A stretch of DNA of 64,000 nucleotides from Ottelia alismoides (GCA_037367405.1 JAZKJV010000153.1:62001-126000); one strand, 5' to 3'. Positions 1 to 12,835 are shown, counted from the stretch's first letter. Made by a program: numbers and translations. The notes: generated by a model not told the origin, from the letters alone.

Positions 1-984
1 CACTTTAGAACGTTAATGGTGTTGAAATAATTGATTACGATGGGTTCAAATAAATAGCCGAGCAATGATCCATTAATCGGGTCTGAGTTCAAATCATCCA
101 GCTTCGACGTGATCACGTTGTCTCTTACTTATTTGCCACTTAAATTATTATGCTTCGTTTATTAACATACAACCATTCTTCATCGCATATTCTCATCTAT
201 TCCACGATTTGCTAACTCAATTTTATAAATATAGCTTGTCGGTAACCACCATAATATTAATGCCAATATCGTTGTCAATCAACTTTGTTGTCTCCCCAAG
301 CCACAACTAATTGTTCATTCATGGTTTCGTAACATATTTTTATTGAGATCTGGTTTTTCTTGTTTTACTCTGCCTTTCATGGCTATTTTTCCTTTGCCCT
401 CAAATGATACCTTTATAAGCTCTGTTTACTCAATTAGCTTCTCCATATCATTTCTCATCCATAAGATATTATATCAGTATTTTTTCAAGTGGTAAGTGAT
501 TTTTTTTCTTTTCGATCACAATACAGTAAAATCATTAAACCAATCTCATCAATTACTCTTTTTAATTATTCTCTAATCATGTACAATTCGTCGAGCGTTA
601 TATCAACACTATTTTATCCGTAATAAACTCCATTGCCATAATCCAAAAAAAAACTCTTGACATTTCACAGGTTAACTCAAGATCTAGAATTTATTATGCA
701 TAATTTTAATTCCCAATTTAAAAATAGCCATAGAGATATTTCATATTATTCCTTTAACTTGGTATCGAGGTGATGATTTTGGAACTGCAATCAGTATGTC
801 TTCTCTAAGTCCATCGGTTTTCTATATCGAATAGAGAGGTGGGATAAAGTCCTATTTGTATATTCAAGGCAACTCTCTAGCAAACACCCTTTGATGAGTC
901 CATCCTCATCTCGCTTTTGGTTTTTGACTATGTTCAAATCCACTTTGTTATAACAACTGAAATCGAGTTTAACAATATAGTTAA
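1..984. other. unassigned AT-rich sequence
   Basis: I see no convincing gene, RNA or repeat boundary here. The segment abuts the Athila 3' internal remnant that starts near 985 and may be an older, more decayed part of the same element, but I could not align it to the younger copy. Confidence 0.4.
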
Positions 985-2065
985 CTCATACTTAATCCAC
1001 TTAATTTTATAGGAACCTTACAGAGAGTAGAATTAACACTTTTCATGTCAATGAGACTTAATTCTTTGAGTCCACTAGACTATGTTCACATGTTATCTTG
1101 ACTAGCCTAAGTAGAATATTTCGAAGAACGCACACGACTTTTACTGATAATAACCTAACTTGGACATGCACTTTGCACTTAGCTCAACTATGATGAGGTG
1201 ATGATGGCGGGATTCTTTAGCATGAGAAGTGCACATATGAAAACATACATCATCCCAATAGGAGGCCGGTACCCCCAACTTGATCTAGTGGCATGGAGGT
1301 CTAAAGACATGATACTATAGGTTGCAATAAAGCTTCAAAAGATGGATAGTCTACTAGTTCAAGAAGAAAAATTCCTTTTGTAAATGATGTTGTATATAGT
1401 ATAAAAGAATGTATGAAATAGAGACTCCAAAAGAATAAACGAGTAAAACGTCAGTGAAAATTCAATCCCGTCGGAGTTATGTATCAATAAGCAAGGCTTA
1501 TGCTTCGAAGCCAAAATCTCACGATTTCCTGCAGCTGGAGACTTGGCTACATTGGTCAAGCTTCATAGGATATGTGACTACACTAATCACAATCCATTAT
1601 TCTCTCTACCCCCTCTTCTTGAGTTTGTTATACTTAAACTTAGAAGGAAATACCCCAATCCTTGAGGAAAGAGTAGCTAGATTGGGGAATTAGGGTTTCC
1701 TTGCTGAGGAAAACTATTTCTTACCCTTTCCGATGAGAAGAGTTACATTCACATACATTGTATAAGTGAGATTCATAGTCATAAGGGTTTGTATATGAAT
1801 AGACTTATTTTGACTAAGGCGACTTGAACAGAGCATTGTAGAAATTGGGGACTGTTAAGTTTTAGATCCTATTTTCAATAAGGTTATGGACAAAGTAATA
1901 ATCCAACGATCTTAACTAAGCTCAAATATTTGATTTTGATAAGATAAGTTTAAAAATCATAATCATTCTAAGTTCTTTATTGTCCTTTTCTTTACTTTCT
2001 CTTTGCATCACTTATTCTTCTAATAAGTGTATGTTAGGGACTAATAAAGGTAAGTAAAAGGGAGT
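985..2065 (+). mobile_element. Athila-type 3' internal remnant (post-pol, non-coding)
   Basis: The segment aligns with the post-pol region of the younger Athila element at about 25795-26885, in the same order and orientation. Shared blocks include TAATTCTTTGAGTCCACTAG (near 1060 and 25852), GGTTGCAATAAAGCTTCAAA (near 1320 and 26130) and the phrase around TTGAGGAAAGAGT (near 1660). It ends at a purine-rich stretch directly before a TGATAAAT start that resembles the LTR tip. No protein is encoded. The flanking blocks are diverged with many indels, so this is an old copy. Confidence 0.7.
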
Positions 2066-5000
2066 GATAAATTAACATTCGTCTACCTATATTCTTCCAT
2101 TTTGTATTTAGATCCTTATCAAAAAATCTGTAAAAACTACTAACTTATGCAAATTAACATTTAATATTCATATGCAATTAACACTTAAATACATGATATT
2201 TAAATCCAAAATTAAAGAATAAAGAAAAAAATGAAAAATAAATGAAGTATCACAAATATTGAATGAACCTAAACTCCAATACCAAGTCAATATTGACAAG
2301 GTCTATTATGAGTAAAGTAGTGGAAGATAAGGGCCAATACACTATAAAAAACCCTAATTTTGTAATATGTATAAAGATATTTATATTCTATTTTATTATT
2401 CATCATACATACCTCAAACACTAAAATTTTCAAATGAAAGTTATACATATTAATATATAGAAAAGTATAGAAATAATAACCAATAAAAATTATGCACAAT
2501 GCAATTTGTACACACAGATGAAAAAGACACAAACAGAACTTTACAGACTAATATCTCCTCCATATAAACTCAAATTGAACCAAACTCACCTCCATTTTTG
2601 TCCAAATTAAATTATCTATTCAATGAAGGGTTTTCATTGAAAATAGATTGATGATAGAAATCATGTTTTTGGGGGTACTATTGTACTAGGCATTTGTTAT
2701 ATAAAATTATTATATTTACTTATTTGTATTTTAATCTTCTTATATTTTTAAATAATTGCATATATTATTTAAAACACATTAAAAATATAATCATAAATAA
2801 ATATGATTAAAAATAATAAAATAAATAATACAATAAAATATATGGGTATAATATACCTATAAGATATATACATATATTCTTTTCTATATGCAAATAGAAT
2901 TATTAAAATATAATATAAATATATAAATATGAATTTAATAATGTTAAAAATATACACAAGTTGTAAATATAATACTATGTATATTAAATATATAATAAAA
3001 ATAAAATAGGTAAAATATATGTATATAATCCCATAACATACACGTAAATATTAGAAATTACAAATAATGTTGTAAAAATAAATAAAATTCACAAAAAATA
3101 GTTATAAGTTTATGTAAACTTTTTGTCTTAAGTTTTAATTAATAAAATCATTTACTATTTATGATTGAATTAATACACAATTCAGTTCCTATTCTGTCCT
3201 TATTGGTCCTGTGTAAACCAATGAGGACGCGTCGTTTGTTAATCCTAGGTCAATTGTACCTCCATTAGCTCTGACATACGTCAGATGCTGCGACCCTCTT
3301 CCTTCTTAATTTTGCCACTCTTCCTCCATTCCTTCTTCTTCCCCGAGTCCCTCGCCTTCCAATACCCCCATATCCCTCTCTCACTCTGACAAGAACCATA
3401 GCTCTCACCAACCCTTCTTCTACAGACCAACTCTATCATAATATGGCCCATCACCTTTGTCCATAAATAAGCCCCATAACCTCCTTTTTGAAGTTTGATC
3501 CTTCTTCACCTCATGTAACTCCAATCCCAATAGCCAATATTCTTCCCTATGACATCAGTGAGGCTCGACGGTTACCGATGTTGACAAAGGAGACCAGAGA
3601 AGTGGTCCACCATCGTCGAGTTCTAACTCCGGTGAGGGTTCTCTGCTCCAGGTATTCCTTTGTCTAATTTCTAGTTTAATTAACTCTTTACCTTGCATTT
3701 TCATTTCTTAGGTTAGGTTTAATCTTAGTTTAGATTCATTTCCTTTGTTTTAGCATAAATTAGCCAAATCGTAGTTCATCAGAGATAGTGCTCCGGACAA
3801 CTATTTCGTCATGATTCCAACTTTTTCTGACCCATCCGAGCATCTCATCTCACTCCTCATCATTTCTTCATCAAAATTCCCTACTCAATCCAACATGCTA
3901 TCTTCTAGATCGGAAAATCAACTCTCACTCTTCCATCATCGCTGGAGGCTTGTCGCTCCCCTTCGTTCCTTGTACAATTAGATTCATTCCCGAGTTGAGG
4001 AGGTATACATTGAGCCCCTTAATTTTGTTTTCTTGTGCAGGTTAGAGGCCCATAAGCACATCTGGGAATGAGAATCGAAGGAAGACTTGGTTTCCCAGGT
4101 CCCCGAAGAAGAACGATCCCCATGCCTCCTATGATGAGGCATGGACCATCGGGTGCCCTTGTAGCTGCGGGAAGACCCCAGGAGGCTACTGAGCCACTCA
4201 GGAGTACCAGAGGTGTCCGGAAACACGAGCAATTGAAGATCAAAGAAGAACATGGAAGATGTTCTTCCATGTTCTTCTAAAAGGGACCTGCACCATCTGA
4301 TTGAAGCTTCAACCCAGATCTAATCTGAGATATTGATATTAAATGAAACGACACCATCTCGCAGTCATCTGCTTTAAGTGAAGACAGGTGGCTTAGCCCC
4401 AACTGCAGGATCACACCTTACATGTGCAACATTTGTTCCTCCTAGGTAATTTCAAGAAAGCCCTCCTTCCTTTTTGTATTCTATTTAATATTGTAAATAT
4501 ATTATTAAGTATAAAAAATTTATGTTTATTTACAAGAAAGACCCTTAACTTCTGTGTAATTACATTTTAACCCTTTCGCCTCGTGTTGCACCACGTGAGG
4601 TGTTGTAATATTTGTGAGTGCAGCAGCCTATATTATATCGACTTGTTATTAAATGCATGTTTTATTTCTTTTAATTATAAAAATTCCCTATAACTGGAAT
4701 ATTTTTGTTTCTTGCATATTATTTATTTGAAATATTTTTATTGCTATATAAATGTTAGGAAAATTATGTTATGTGTCTGATACCATGCTCAACCTCGCAT
4801 AATTTTTGTTTGGCATTTAAATCATTTTTTTAATTTTTAAAATACAAAAAAAAATTCTTTTACTCCTTATATACATATAAAAAACCCATAAAATATATAA
4901 AATATTTTCTAAAAAATAAAAAAAACTATATTACATATCTTATTACATATTCTATCGCATATCCAAAAATCACTAAAAATACAAAATATAAAATATAAAA

Positions 5001-5560
5001 ATCATAAAACCCTAAAATCCTTAAGAAATTAGAAAAATTTTATACAAATCCAAAAATATTTCTTTATGTTTGTGAATTTTCTTTATTATATACAATATTT
5101 ATTAAAATTCGCTTATTTTGGACATATAAATATTTATTAAACCCTAAACAATCTCGGATATTTAATATGCTCACTATTTTATTTATTCAATCACTTTAAT
5201 AATCCATAAAAATTTTAAAAACTATATAAAAATTTAAAAATACAGATCAAGATTTTAAAATCACAAAAATATTTTATTTTAGGAAGATTAACTATATTCC
5301 CGTCTTCTTTATAAATATAAAAAATTATATTACCTATTATATACATATTACTTATACATACATTATAATATCTATAATATTTTATATTTTATTTTAAAAC
5401 AAAAGATAAATTAAAATTTTACAAAATTAAAATAAAATTAATACAAATAAATTAAAATATATAAAAATTAAATATGATAAAACCCATATAAAACAAGAAA
5501 AAGCAAGAAAAATACAAAAAAATATTATTATTAATTAGGAATAATTAAAAGTAATTACTA
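2066..5560 (+). mobile_element. degraded Athila LTR, plus orientation
   Basis: It starts at TGATAAAT directly after the 3' internal remnant, where the younger element has its LTR start. Successive blocks match the young LTR in order: the opening 'TATTCTTCCATTTTG' phrase, the 'AAATATTGAATGAACCTAA' segment near 2254, the 'TATTGGTCC' and 'GGTCAA' region near 3200-3250, a GC-richer central block at 3300-4450, the CACGTG stem region near 4592, and a long A/T-rich tail. The right boundary is approximate because the tail is low complexity. Confidence 0.6.
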
Positions 5561-5762
5561 CCCTACACATTTGGTTTATGTGGTTAGACACTCTACCTAT
5601 GTGTCCTACACACATATTCCATACAGTTAGAATATATTTTGACCTATACGCACCGATTCATTTATTACATATCGTGAGTTGATTTCTGCTTAAGAGAGAT
5701 TTGGTCATGCATCGATTGCTGATCATGTTTGAATACAGACCAATGTAAAAGATCTTAAACAA

Positions 5763-5956
5763 CTCATGTTGAGACAATCTCTGAATCCACTTTTTCTATT
5801 TCTGAATATCTCCAAACCCAAGATATAAGAAGCTTCGCCAAGATCTTTCATCCTAAATGTATGAAACAACCATACCTTAACAGTAGTCATCTTTCATGTA
5901 TCATTCTCAATGATAATGATGCCATCTATGTAAAGCATGATAAATACATTGGCGTT
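5763..5956 (-). pseudogene. Ty1/copia reverse transcriptase fragment
   Basis: Read on the minus strand this gives NVFIMLYIDG followed later by FRMKDLGEASYIL, matching the catalytic region of the copia reverse transcriptase at 31439-32083 in this window (NVFIMLYVDD and FKMKDLGEASYIL). The catalytic YVDD is changed to YIDG and an in-frame stop follows a few residues later, so the piece is dead. It is cut at its right end by the minus-strand Athila LTR that starts near 5957. Confidence 0.8.
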
Positions 5957-7245
5957 TGATGACAAGGGTTTGATCTATCAGCTTAACAAGCTAAACCAAT
6001 AGTTGCTAAAGTGATCAAATCCCCAATCAATCAACAATTAACTGATGATGTATAGATAAATCAATAAATGCAACGCGAGAGCAAATTTGTTTTAATTAAC
6101 TCTACAAAATGTGAGTACATGGCAAGTAATGTAGAGTGTCGAACCTCAGAGAGCAAAATGTATTTAGGTAATAATTATTAATAAGTATCTCTTAGTAATA
6201 ATAATAATTTTTGTACTTTCTTCATTTTTCTTATTTTATGTGAGTTTTTAATTATATTTAATTTTTATGAGATTTTAATTGTTTCATATTTTTAATATTT
6301 TTAGATATTCTATTAAAATTTACACTTTCTTTTTTAATTTTTCAAAATTTTAATTTATTTTTATTTTAATATAAGATATATAACTATATATATATATAAA
6401 TATATAGTAAATAGGGTTGCCTCTTGGGGGGAGCTAACTTAGCTCCCCCTCCCCATTTTTTCTATTTTTTTGAAAAATAATTTGTGAAAATTCATCATTA
6501 TATCCTTGTATTATGTCATTCAAGTTCTGTGCGAAATAGAGACTCATACGACCTCCATCTAGACAATCATTTTTAACGGTTGCAAAATTGTTGAAATCAA
6601 CCCATCTGGATGGAGTACGTAGGAGTTTCTATTTTACATGAAGCTTGAATGAAATAATATAAAGATATATTGATGAACTTCTACATTTTTATTTTCCAAA
6701 AAAAATGGGAAAAGGGGGGGGGGGAGCCAAGTTAACTCCCCCAGGGACAACTTCATTTTACCTATATAGGTATTATATATAATATATACGTAATATATAT
6801 ATATATATATTATTTAAGTCAAAATATAATCAAAATAAAAAAATACTTCTTTCTTTTTTGTATTTTCTCTATTTTTGGTTATTTTTTTTATAGAATCTTA
6901 CTAATTTTTAGGTATTTTTTACAGTTGCAAAATATACAAAACAATGAATACAATGAATATATGATATTATTTTAGGTGTAATGAATATCAATAAGTTTAA
7001 AATAAACTAAAACTATTTTAAATAAATAGTCTATATATTAAAGAAAAATCAGAAATAAAAAAAATTATTTGTGGTTTTTAAGATAATTTTTGCTAATTTT
7101 AATAAGGCTTTTAGGATTTTATGTTTTTTTGGTTTTATATTTTGTATTTTTATTGATTTTTGGATATGTGGTGGAATATATAGTAATATTTTTTTAAAAA
7201 AATTCGGAGAATTTTTTATATTTTTATGGGGTTTTATGGGGTTTT
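5957..7245 (-). mobile_element. degraded Athila LTR, minus orientation (truncated)
   Basis: The opening resembles the start of the other minus-strand LTRs at 12858 and 41772. Blocks such as ATCAACAATTAAC, AACTCTACAA and GTCGAACCTCAGAGAGCA match the minus LTR at 41772-42000 in order. The remainder is A/T-rich, like the U5-side low-complexity tract of the intact LTR. It is interrupted by a foldback MITE at 6409-6758 and ends where sequence shared with the copia LTR begins. Confidence 0.5.
6409..6758. mobile_element. foldback MITE, about 350 bp
   Basis: The two halves are inverted copies over nearly their whole length. The left end (GTTGCCTCTTGGGGGGAGCT near 6416) matches the reverse complement of the right end near 6730-6751. 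The inner parts also pair, for example CATTCAAG near 6509 with CTTGAATG near 6646. There is no coding capacity. I could not fix the target duplication because the surroundings are A/T-rich; the core is 6416-6751. Confidence 0.75.
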
Positions 7246-9199
7246 ATATGAAGGTTATGGGAAAAACCATAAGCACGTCACATCATGTCCTATCAGGAGT
7301 GACTAGTCATACTCGTTGTTCGGGGCAAAAAAATTTAAAAAATTTAAAACGATCAGACCACATGATTTGAGAATAATTCTCGAATAATTTCATACAGACC
7401 TCAAAGAAGATATAGGAATATTTCTTGAAGCTTGGTTATGATCGAAGTGTCTAAAGCTAGAGACCTCTTGTCTCAAGTTCTACCCGATGGAAGAGACACT
7501 TACGAGTGCGTTGATGCGACGCGTCATTCTCGCAGTCCAAGATGTATATCCAAGCAATGAATCTCCTGATTTCATCATATGAAATCTGATATTTTCTTTA
7601 CGTTCAAGGATCATCGAGTAATACACAGATTTACGATTGGTCGAAATGGCAGCATGATGATGTAGCGATAACGGCGATCCTATCTAGGATAAGAGGTGGA
7701 CGTCAACTCTTGAGAGAGAGGGGGGCGTGTATGATGAGAATGAGAGAGAGAGAGAGAGTCCAGAGTCTTGCAATTATATTGTGTAAAATAAGAGCTAGGG
7801 TTTCTTTTTCTTTTATAATATTTTGGGGATCCATAGATCACAATCCATGTACAACACAAAATCAATGGTTGAGATTGATTTGAGTTTCTTTCGTTGGCCA
7901 TCATTTTGTTGTAAAAAATTACAACAACAGTTAATTTAATTTAATTTAATATATATTAAATAATCATAATATAAATTAATTCAATTAAATCAATACATTA
8001 AGAAGGATTAGGAAGGAGGTAAAGCTCCTTCCGATTAGGGTGGGGCGACCACGTCGAGTCCTAATTCAAGGGTGGCCGTCCATCCTCACCATATGGAAGG
8101 ACTCACCTTCTTCCTCTTATACGAGATCACATATCTCATATAATCCTTCATTATATGCAACAACTTTTATTGCATATAATTTCACAAAAATAATTCCAAT
8201 ATATTTTCTGATAATTTCAATCATGCCATTAGAAATTGTGAATCATATTCACACATCCAAAATAAAATATAAATTATATTTTCAATTAATTGTTCGATTC
8301 ATTTAATTGTTCAATGTGAATCCAATTCACATCAACATTTATTTTACAAATATTATTTATAATTAGCTATATATAATATATTATAAATCACATTTATAAT
8401 ATATATGATTAATATGGATAGTACTTTCCACATTATTCATATTCATGTCAATTAAATCATATTTAGTTATATTGGATCATCATTCTCATGCATATAAATA
8501 ATATGAATCGCATTCACATTATTCATGATAATTAAATCACATTTAATTATGAATTTATGAATGCTCAGATATACAATGGAATTATTGTTGAACTCTTTTA
8601 AGAATAGAACACTTTCTCTGCGGATACTTGAAGATAAGGATAGTGTGATTGTATGTTCCACGTATAGTGACTGATATTGAGATCATATCTCAATCTAGAT
8701 CTCAGGGACCTCTCAAAGATGCTAATTTTCTCCTTGCATCTGAATCATATTCAGATCTATGTTGTATACTTGGAATAAAATTAGATTACTTCTCTCTTGA
8801 GAGAAGTCACTAAAATCCAAACCTGTTTCATCACTCCATCGGAATGGAAGTGTCATGGTTAGACAATTGTTTATGATCACAACACTCTTAGGTATTCCTA
8901 ATACTCATACATCCTTCATACAGGAAGACCGAGGATAAACCTAAAGATTTAGATCAATTTTAGGCTATCTTCTTCAGAGTTTTTATCATTAAGATTCTCA
9001 TTCGATCATTGGAGTCAGTATCAATCGTATGCTTTCCAAAAGCACATATCATACCTACAAATTCTTGTCATGCTTTCAAAGAAAGACAACCATGCAAGGA
9101 ATTTAATTAGATCCAATACCTCATGAGTGAGCTCATGCCTTCCAGTTCACAAGTGAACTTGTATGATCCCTTTGAGAGATCGTATTACTCATATGACAG
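7246..9199 (-). mobile_element. copia 3' LTR remnant, distal part
   Basis: Positions 7246-8462 repeat 36718-37918 in the same orientation, with shared blocks such as CGACTAGTCATACT-like and AAGATATAGGAAT sequences. The segment runs without a break into the Athila target site. Removing 9205-30514 and one CTCGT copy joins it to 30520-31067, which starts next to a copia-type polypurine tract. I infer that this is the 3' LTR of the minus-strand copia element. The left boundary is a truncation against the Athila LTR. The implied LTR is unusually long for copia, so part could be flanking DNA. Confidence 0.5.
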
Positions 9200-9204
9200 C
9201 TCGT
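9200..9204 (+). repeat. target site duplication CTCGT (left copy)
   Basis: These five bases directly precede the TG of the 5' LTR and are repeated exactly after the CA of the 3' LTR at 30515-30519. A 5-bp duplication is usual for gypsy integrases. Confidence 0.95.
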
Positions 9205-10388
9205 TGATGAATACACATTCATCACTCTTTATTCTTATATTTTAGCTACAAAAACCTTTGCAAATGCATGTAGATATATGTAAATATGAACAATTACCAA
9301 AAGCATGCATTGTGTAAAAACCTATAATTAGCATGTTTTTGTGCAAAAATAAAAGAATAAAGATTAAAAAGAAAAGGAGGTAAATATTTAGAATAAATAT
9401 TGAGCAACCTAACTCAAGGGAGGGCTCAGCATGGGCCTGACCGCATAAAAGCCAAAGTAGAGGGAGATAGGGACTCGTGTGTAAATATTTGTGTAAATAA
9501 ATAAAACTATATTTTCCTCACCCAAAAATATGCTTGTAAATACTTGTATATATTTATAAAAATATAAAAACAAAAGAAAAATTAAAAATAAAAAAAATCA
9601 AAAATACCCTTTCATCATGTACATAAACCATGTTCCTATATTTATTTAACCTCGTAATTAAATAAAGTTATTCTCCAAACTTTTTGTAAATATTCTATGC
9701 TATATATTGTAAATGAATAAAATAAAAGAATCAAAACAAAGATCAAATAAAAATAACAAAAATCAAAAATTCAAAAATACATTGTACATATACCATGTAT
9801 ATAGATGTACATATCTATTTATTCTACCTATGTATATAAATAATAAAAATCAAATAAAAACATCCTTTTATTCCTTATTTTATTCTATAAATAAATAAAA
9901 TATAAAATAAGGATAAAATTGTATAAAAATAATATATAAAAATCAAAATTCAACACCCTATATATATTGTATATACCTATACCTAGAACATATTATGTAT
10001 ATAGCCTACTTTTATTTCCAAAAATTAATTAAAAATCACAAAAAATAGAGAAAAATAAAATAAACATTTTTTATGTTTTATGTTTTTGTAAATTCGGTCA
10101 TTTTCTGGCTCAAAATAATTAAATAAAAATTCAAAGCTTGGCGGGCTCTGATTGGTCCACGGGGGATTGTTGACCCTCGGTCAACTCTCCCCCCAGGACC
10201 ACCAGAGCCGGGTCTGCTCTGACCGACCCGACTTCTCGAAATTACGCCCGCTCGACCCGGCACCCATTCCCCTAAACCCCAGCTCCGAATTGCTCACGTC
10301 ATATCCGTCAACCTCGCCGGGGTATCCACCTCGAGATCCGCGCTCCAGAATGCCCTACCCGCGCTCGTCTTCTCGGACCCCTCCAGCA

Positions 10389-10395
10389 TATATAA
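10389..10395 (+). promoter_or_regulatory. LTR promoter TATA box (5' LTR)
   Basis: TATATAA lies in an otherwise GC-rich stretch and is kept in the 3' LTR at 28071. Transcription would be expected to start about 25-35 bp downstream, near 10420, which defines the U3/R border. This is inferred from sequence only. Confidence 0.65.
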
Positions 10396-11398
10396 CCGAG
10401 CTCCGCCACCTTCCCACGCTATCTTTGGCTAGTTGTTTCCTCCTCCTGTGAGCTCCAGAGCAATCGTGAGAGTGACAGCTCGCGTCTGAGCCTGTCGAAG
10501 CGAGGAGAGGGAGCTTCGTCATCGATCCGGCGAGCCCAGCCGCCGTAGCTCCGCCACCAGCGTGAGCTTCGAGCCTCGGAGCGAGACGATCCTCGAGGTA
10601 ACGACCAGGAGCTTCAGCAGCTCCTCCCCAGTCTCACCGTTCATCCAGGTAGTCCCGTAGCTCCGCCATTTCGTTCGATTCTCGTTTACCCCCAATTTGC
10701 GCCGCCGTCATCTTTCTTCGATTCACCCCGGTTCCGACCACCATCCGACCATCGGACCCGACCTTCACGTTCGCCTTCCTCCGCCGCACGTTCTGCACCC
10801 ACTCACTCAACCCAGCTCGCACAGGAGCTGGGAACCGGGCTCCTCCGTCCACCACCTTCGCCGGAGCCCGCCACCCCGACGCACCAGCCACTTTCGCTCC
10901 GCCTAACTGGGTCGAGGCAGTGTGCCCTCGACCCGCGAGTCTTCTGAGCCCCTTTGCAGGTCATTCCGAGCCCAACTGAGGGCTTGGTCATTCAGGCCGG
11001 GAGACCCAGCTCCGCCGACCGTGCCTGAGCTCCTCCGAGCTTGGGTCGATCATCGGAGCATCGCAGCAGACGCAGGAGCGCACCAGCATTCTTCTCCGAT
11101 CATCAGAGCGCTTCGAGGAGGAGGCCAGCGCCCGCACGAGCCCGGCGAAGCTCGCCGGGGACCAGTTCTTCCAGCATCCTCCAGAGTCGTCGGATTAGCC
11201 CTCAGCTCCAGACGCCATCCTGACCGTTGGTTCCTGGAGCGCCCCTCGACGTCAGATCTGAGGTGACTGATCCGGACCGTTGGATCCACACGTGTCCTGG
11301 CCTAGACCGTTGGATCAACCAGAGCAGTACCAGCATTGAGAGCCGCCCCCATTTGGACCGTCCGATCTACACGTGGCAGCCATCCAGCCGCTCCGGTT

Positions 11399-11404
11399 AA
11401 TAAA
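11399..11404 (+). terminator. candidate LTR polyadenylation signal (5' LTR copy)
   Basis: AATAAA occurs about 1 kb downstream of the TATA box at the end of the GC-rich block and is conserved in the 3' LTR at 29079-29084. If it is used, the R region is about 1 kb long. Confidence 0.45.
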
Positions 11405-11550
11405 GGGTAATTTACCCTTAGGCCCTTATCTTTGCTTTATTTCGCGTTAGTCCTATAAATATTTAAGTACGTTGTTTAGTTTTAGGTTTATTTGCATAGA
11501 GGACCCTGCACTTTAGTGTAATTGCATTTATACCCCTGCCTGTTGTGAGC

Positions 11551-11568
11551 CACGTGCTTCGTCACGTG
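11551..11568 (+). promoter_or_regulatory. paired CACGTG stem-loop in the LTR
   Basis: Two CACGTG palindromes (11551-11556 and 11563-11568) flank a 6-nt spacer. They can form a short stem-loop or serve as two G-box sites. Equivalent pairs occur at the same place in the 3' LTR (29231-29248), the nested LTR (14114-14131), and the old LTRs at 43134-43152 and 59931-59949. Confidence 0.6.
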
Positions 11569-11790
11569 TTATTTTGGTGTATTTGCAGTAGATGCCCTTA
11601 TAGTTCTGGATGTTTATGAATGAATGAAACTTTTTAGTTAATTGCATTTATACCCCTGTGAATGCTTTATTCTCGCATGTGCGTTTTATTTTGGGTTATT
11701 TGCAACTAACCCCCCTGGACTTTTGGTACGTGTTAACAATTGGTCCTCGGGGCTTATTTTCCTTACATATAGGTCCCTGAGTGCCCCAGG

Positions 11791-11807
11791 CACGCGCTTG
11801 GCGCGTG
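11791..11807 (+). promoter_or_regulatory. CACGCGC/GCGCGTG hairpin in the LTR
   Basis: A perfect 7-bp stem with a TTG loop. It is present in the 3' LTR (29471-29487) and in the nested LTR (13873-13889), where the loop has changed but both arms are kept. Confidence 0.55.
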
Positions 11808-12835
11808 TTTTGTTGGGTTAATTGCACCGGGATCCCCAGAACTTTGGGTATTTGCATTCCAGTCCCTGTGCACAGTGCCCTATCTCTATTTTTGAATAAA
11901 ATATCAAATCACCTCCGAATCCAATGAGAATTTGACACATGGCTCCTGCCATGGTGTAGGATTTTCACGGATTTTTGAGGACATTTCTGATTTTATTTGC
12001 TATTTTTAAAAATTCAAAAACCTTAATTTCTGTTACTGTCGAGATTGAAAAATCACAAAAAATATAAAAACTCCCTCAAAAATTCCCTAAAAATTAGCTA
12101 CTGTTTAGTTTGTGTTCCTTGATTTTCTAGCCAATTTTGGCTATTTTTCACTACTGGAAAACCTTAAAAACTTAAAAACACTAAAAAGCCCATAAAAATT
12201 CCAATAAATTAACTAAAAACTCAAAAATAATAAACTTGGTACCTAAATTTTCCTTGTTTTACCTACTTTACAGGAAAATTACTCCAGGCCATTTTGAGGC
12301 CCTTAGATATTTTATCTAGGGGTTCTTGGCTCGGCTGGACAATACCTCTTATTTTTGCTACTGTTTGATTTTTAGAAAATAAAATAAATATCAGAAAATT
12401 ATCAAAAATTCACCAAAAACATAAAAAAATATAAAACATATAAAAATATTTTTGTTTTGATTTTTGGTTGATTTTTGGTGCTTGAAATAATTTGTTGATT
12501 TGTGTTCTTCCTTGCTTTTCTTATTTTCTTAATAAACTTAAAAATCCAAAAAAATATAAAAATAATTAAAAACCACTAAAAATATTTTCCTCTTTTCTTT
12601 TATTTGTTTTGACTACTTCGTAGGCCTCTCGGCCAATCCGTGCTCCTTGAGTTCGACCCTGGGTGCTATACCAGGTTAATCACATAGCAGGACCGCTTAT
12701 TCGTGCTTGATTGATTTCTGATTTATTTAGTGGTTCGATTTTTCTTGATCGACACATCGTCTGAGTGACCGAGGTCGCAACGACCACTTCTGTACCTTTA
12801 CCTTAGTCGCTCGGTCAATTCTTGTGTCGTCAGAA

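Larger units (their letters stand above)
9205..12832 (+). repeat. 5' LTR of the Athila element
   Basis: The 3,628-bp LTR starts TGATGAAT and ends GTCGTCA, and matches 26886-30514 with roughly 45-50 differences that I counted by eye (about 1.3%). It contains a TATATAA box at 10389, a GC-rich block at 10140-11380, an AATAAA at 11399, then a series of short phrases of the type TTGCA followed by a C-run, and an A/T-rich tail. Open frames of 60-114 codons in the GC-rich block match no family that I recognise and are not called as genes. Confidence 0.97.

Noticed and set aside
2700..3130. Hydrophobic minus-strand frame rich in I, L, F and Y
   Set aside because: The segment is extremely A/T-rich low-complexity LTR sequence. 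Such frames are expected by composition.
10152..11289. Open frames of 60-114 codons in the GC-rich block of the LTRs (also 27834-28946, 14483-15689, 43274-44269 and 60063-61171)
   Set aside because: They occur on both strands at once, match no family that I recognise, and arise from high GC content. Frames are not preserved in the diverged LTR copies.
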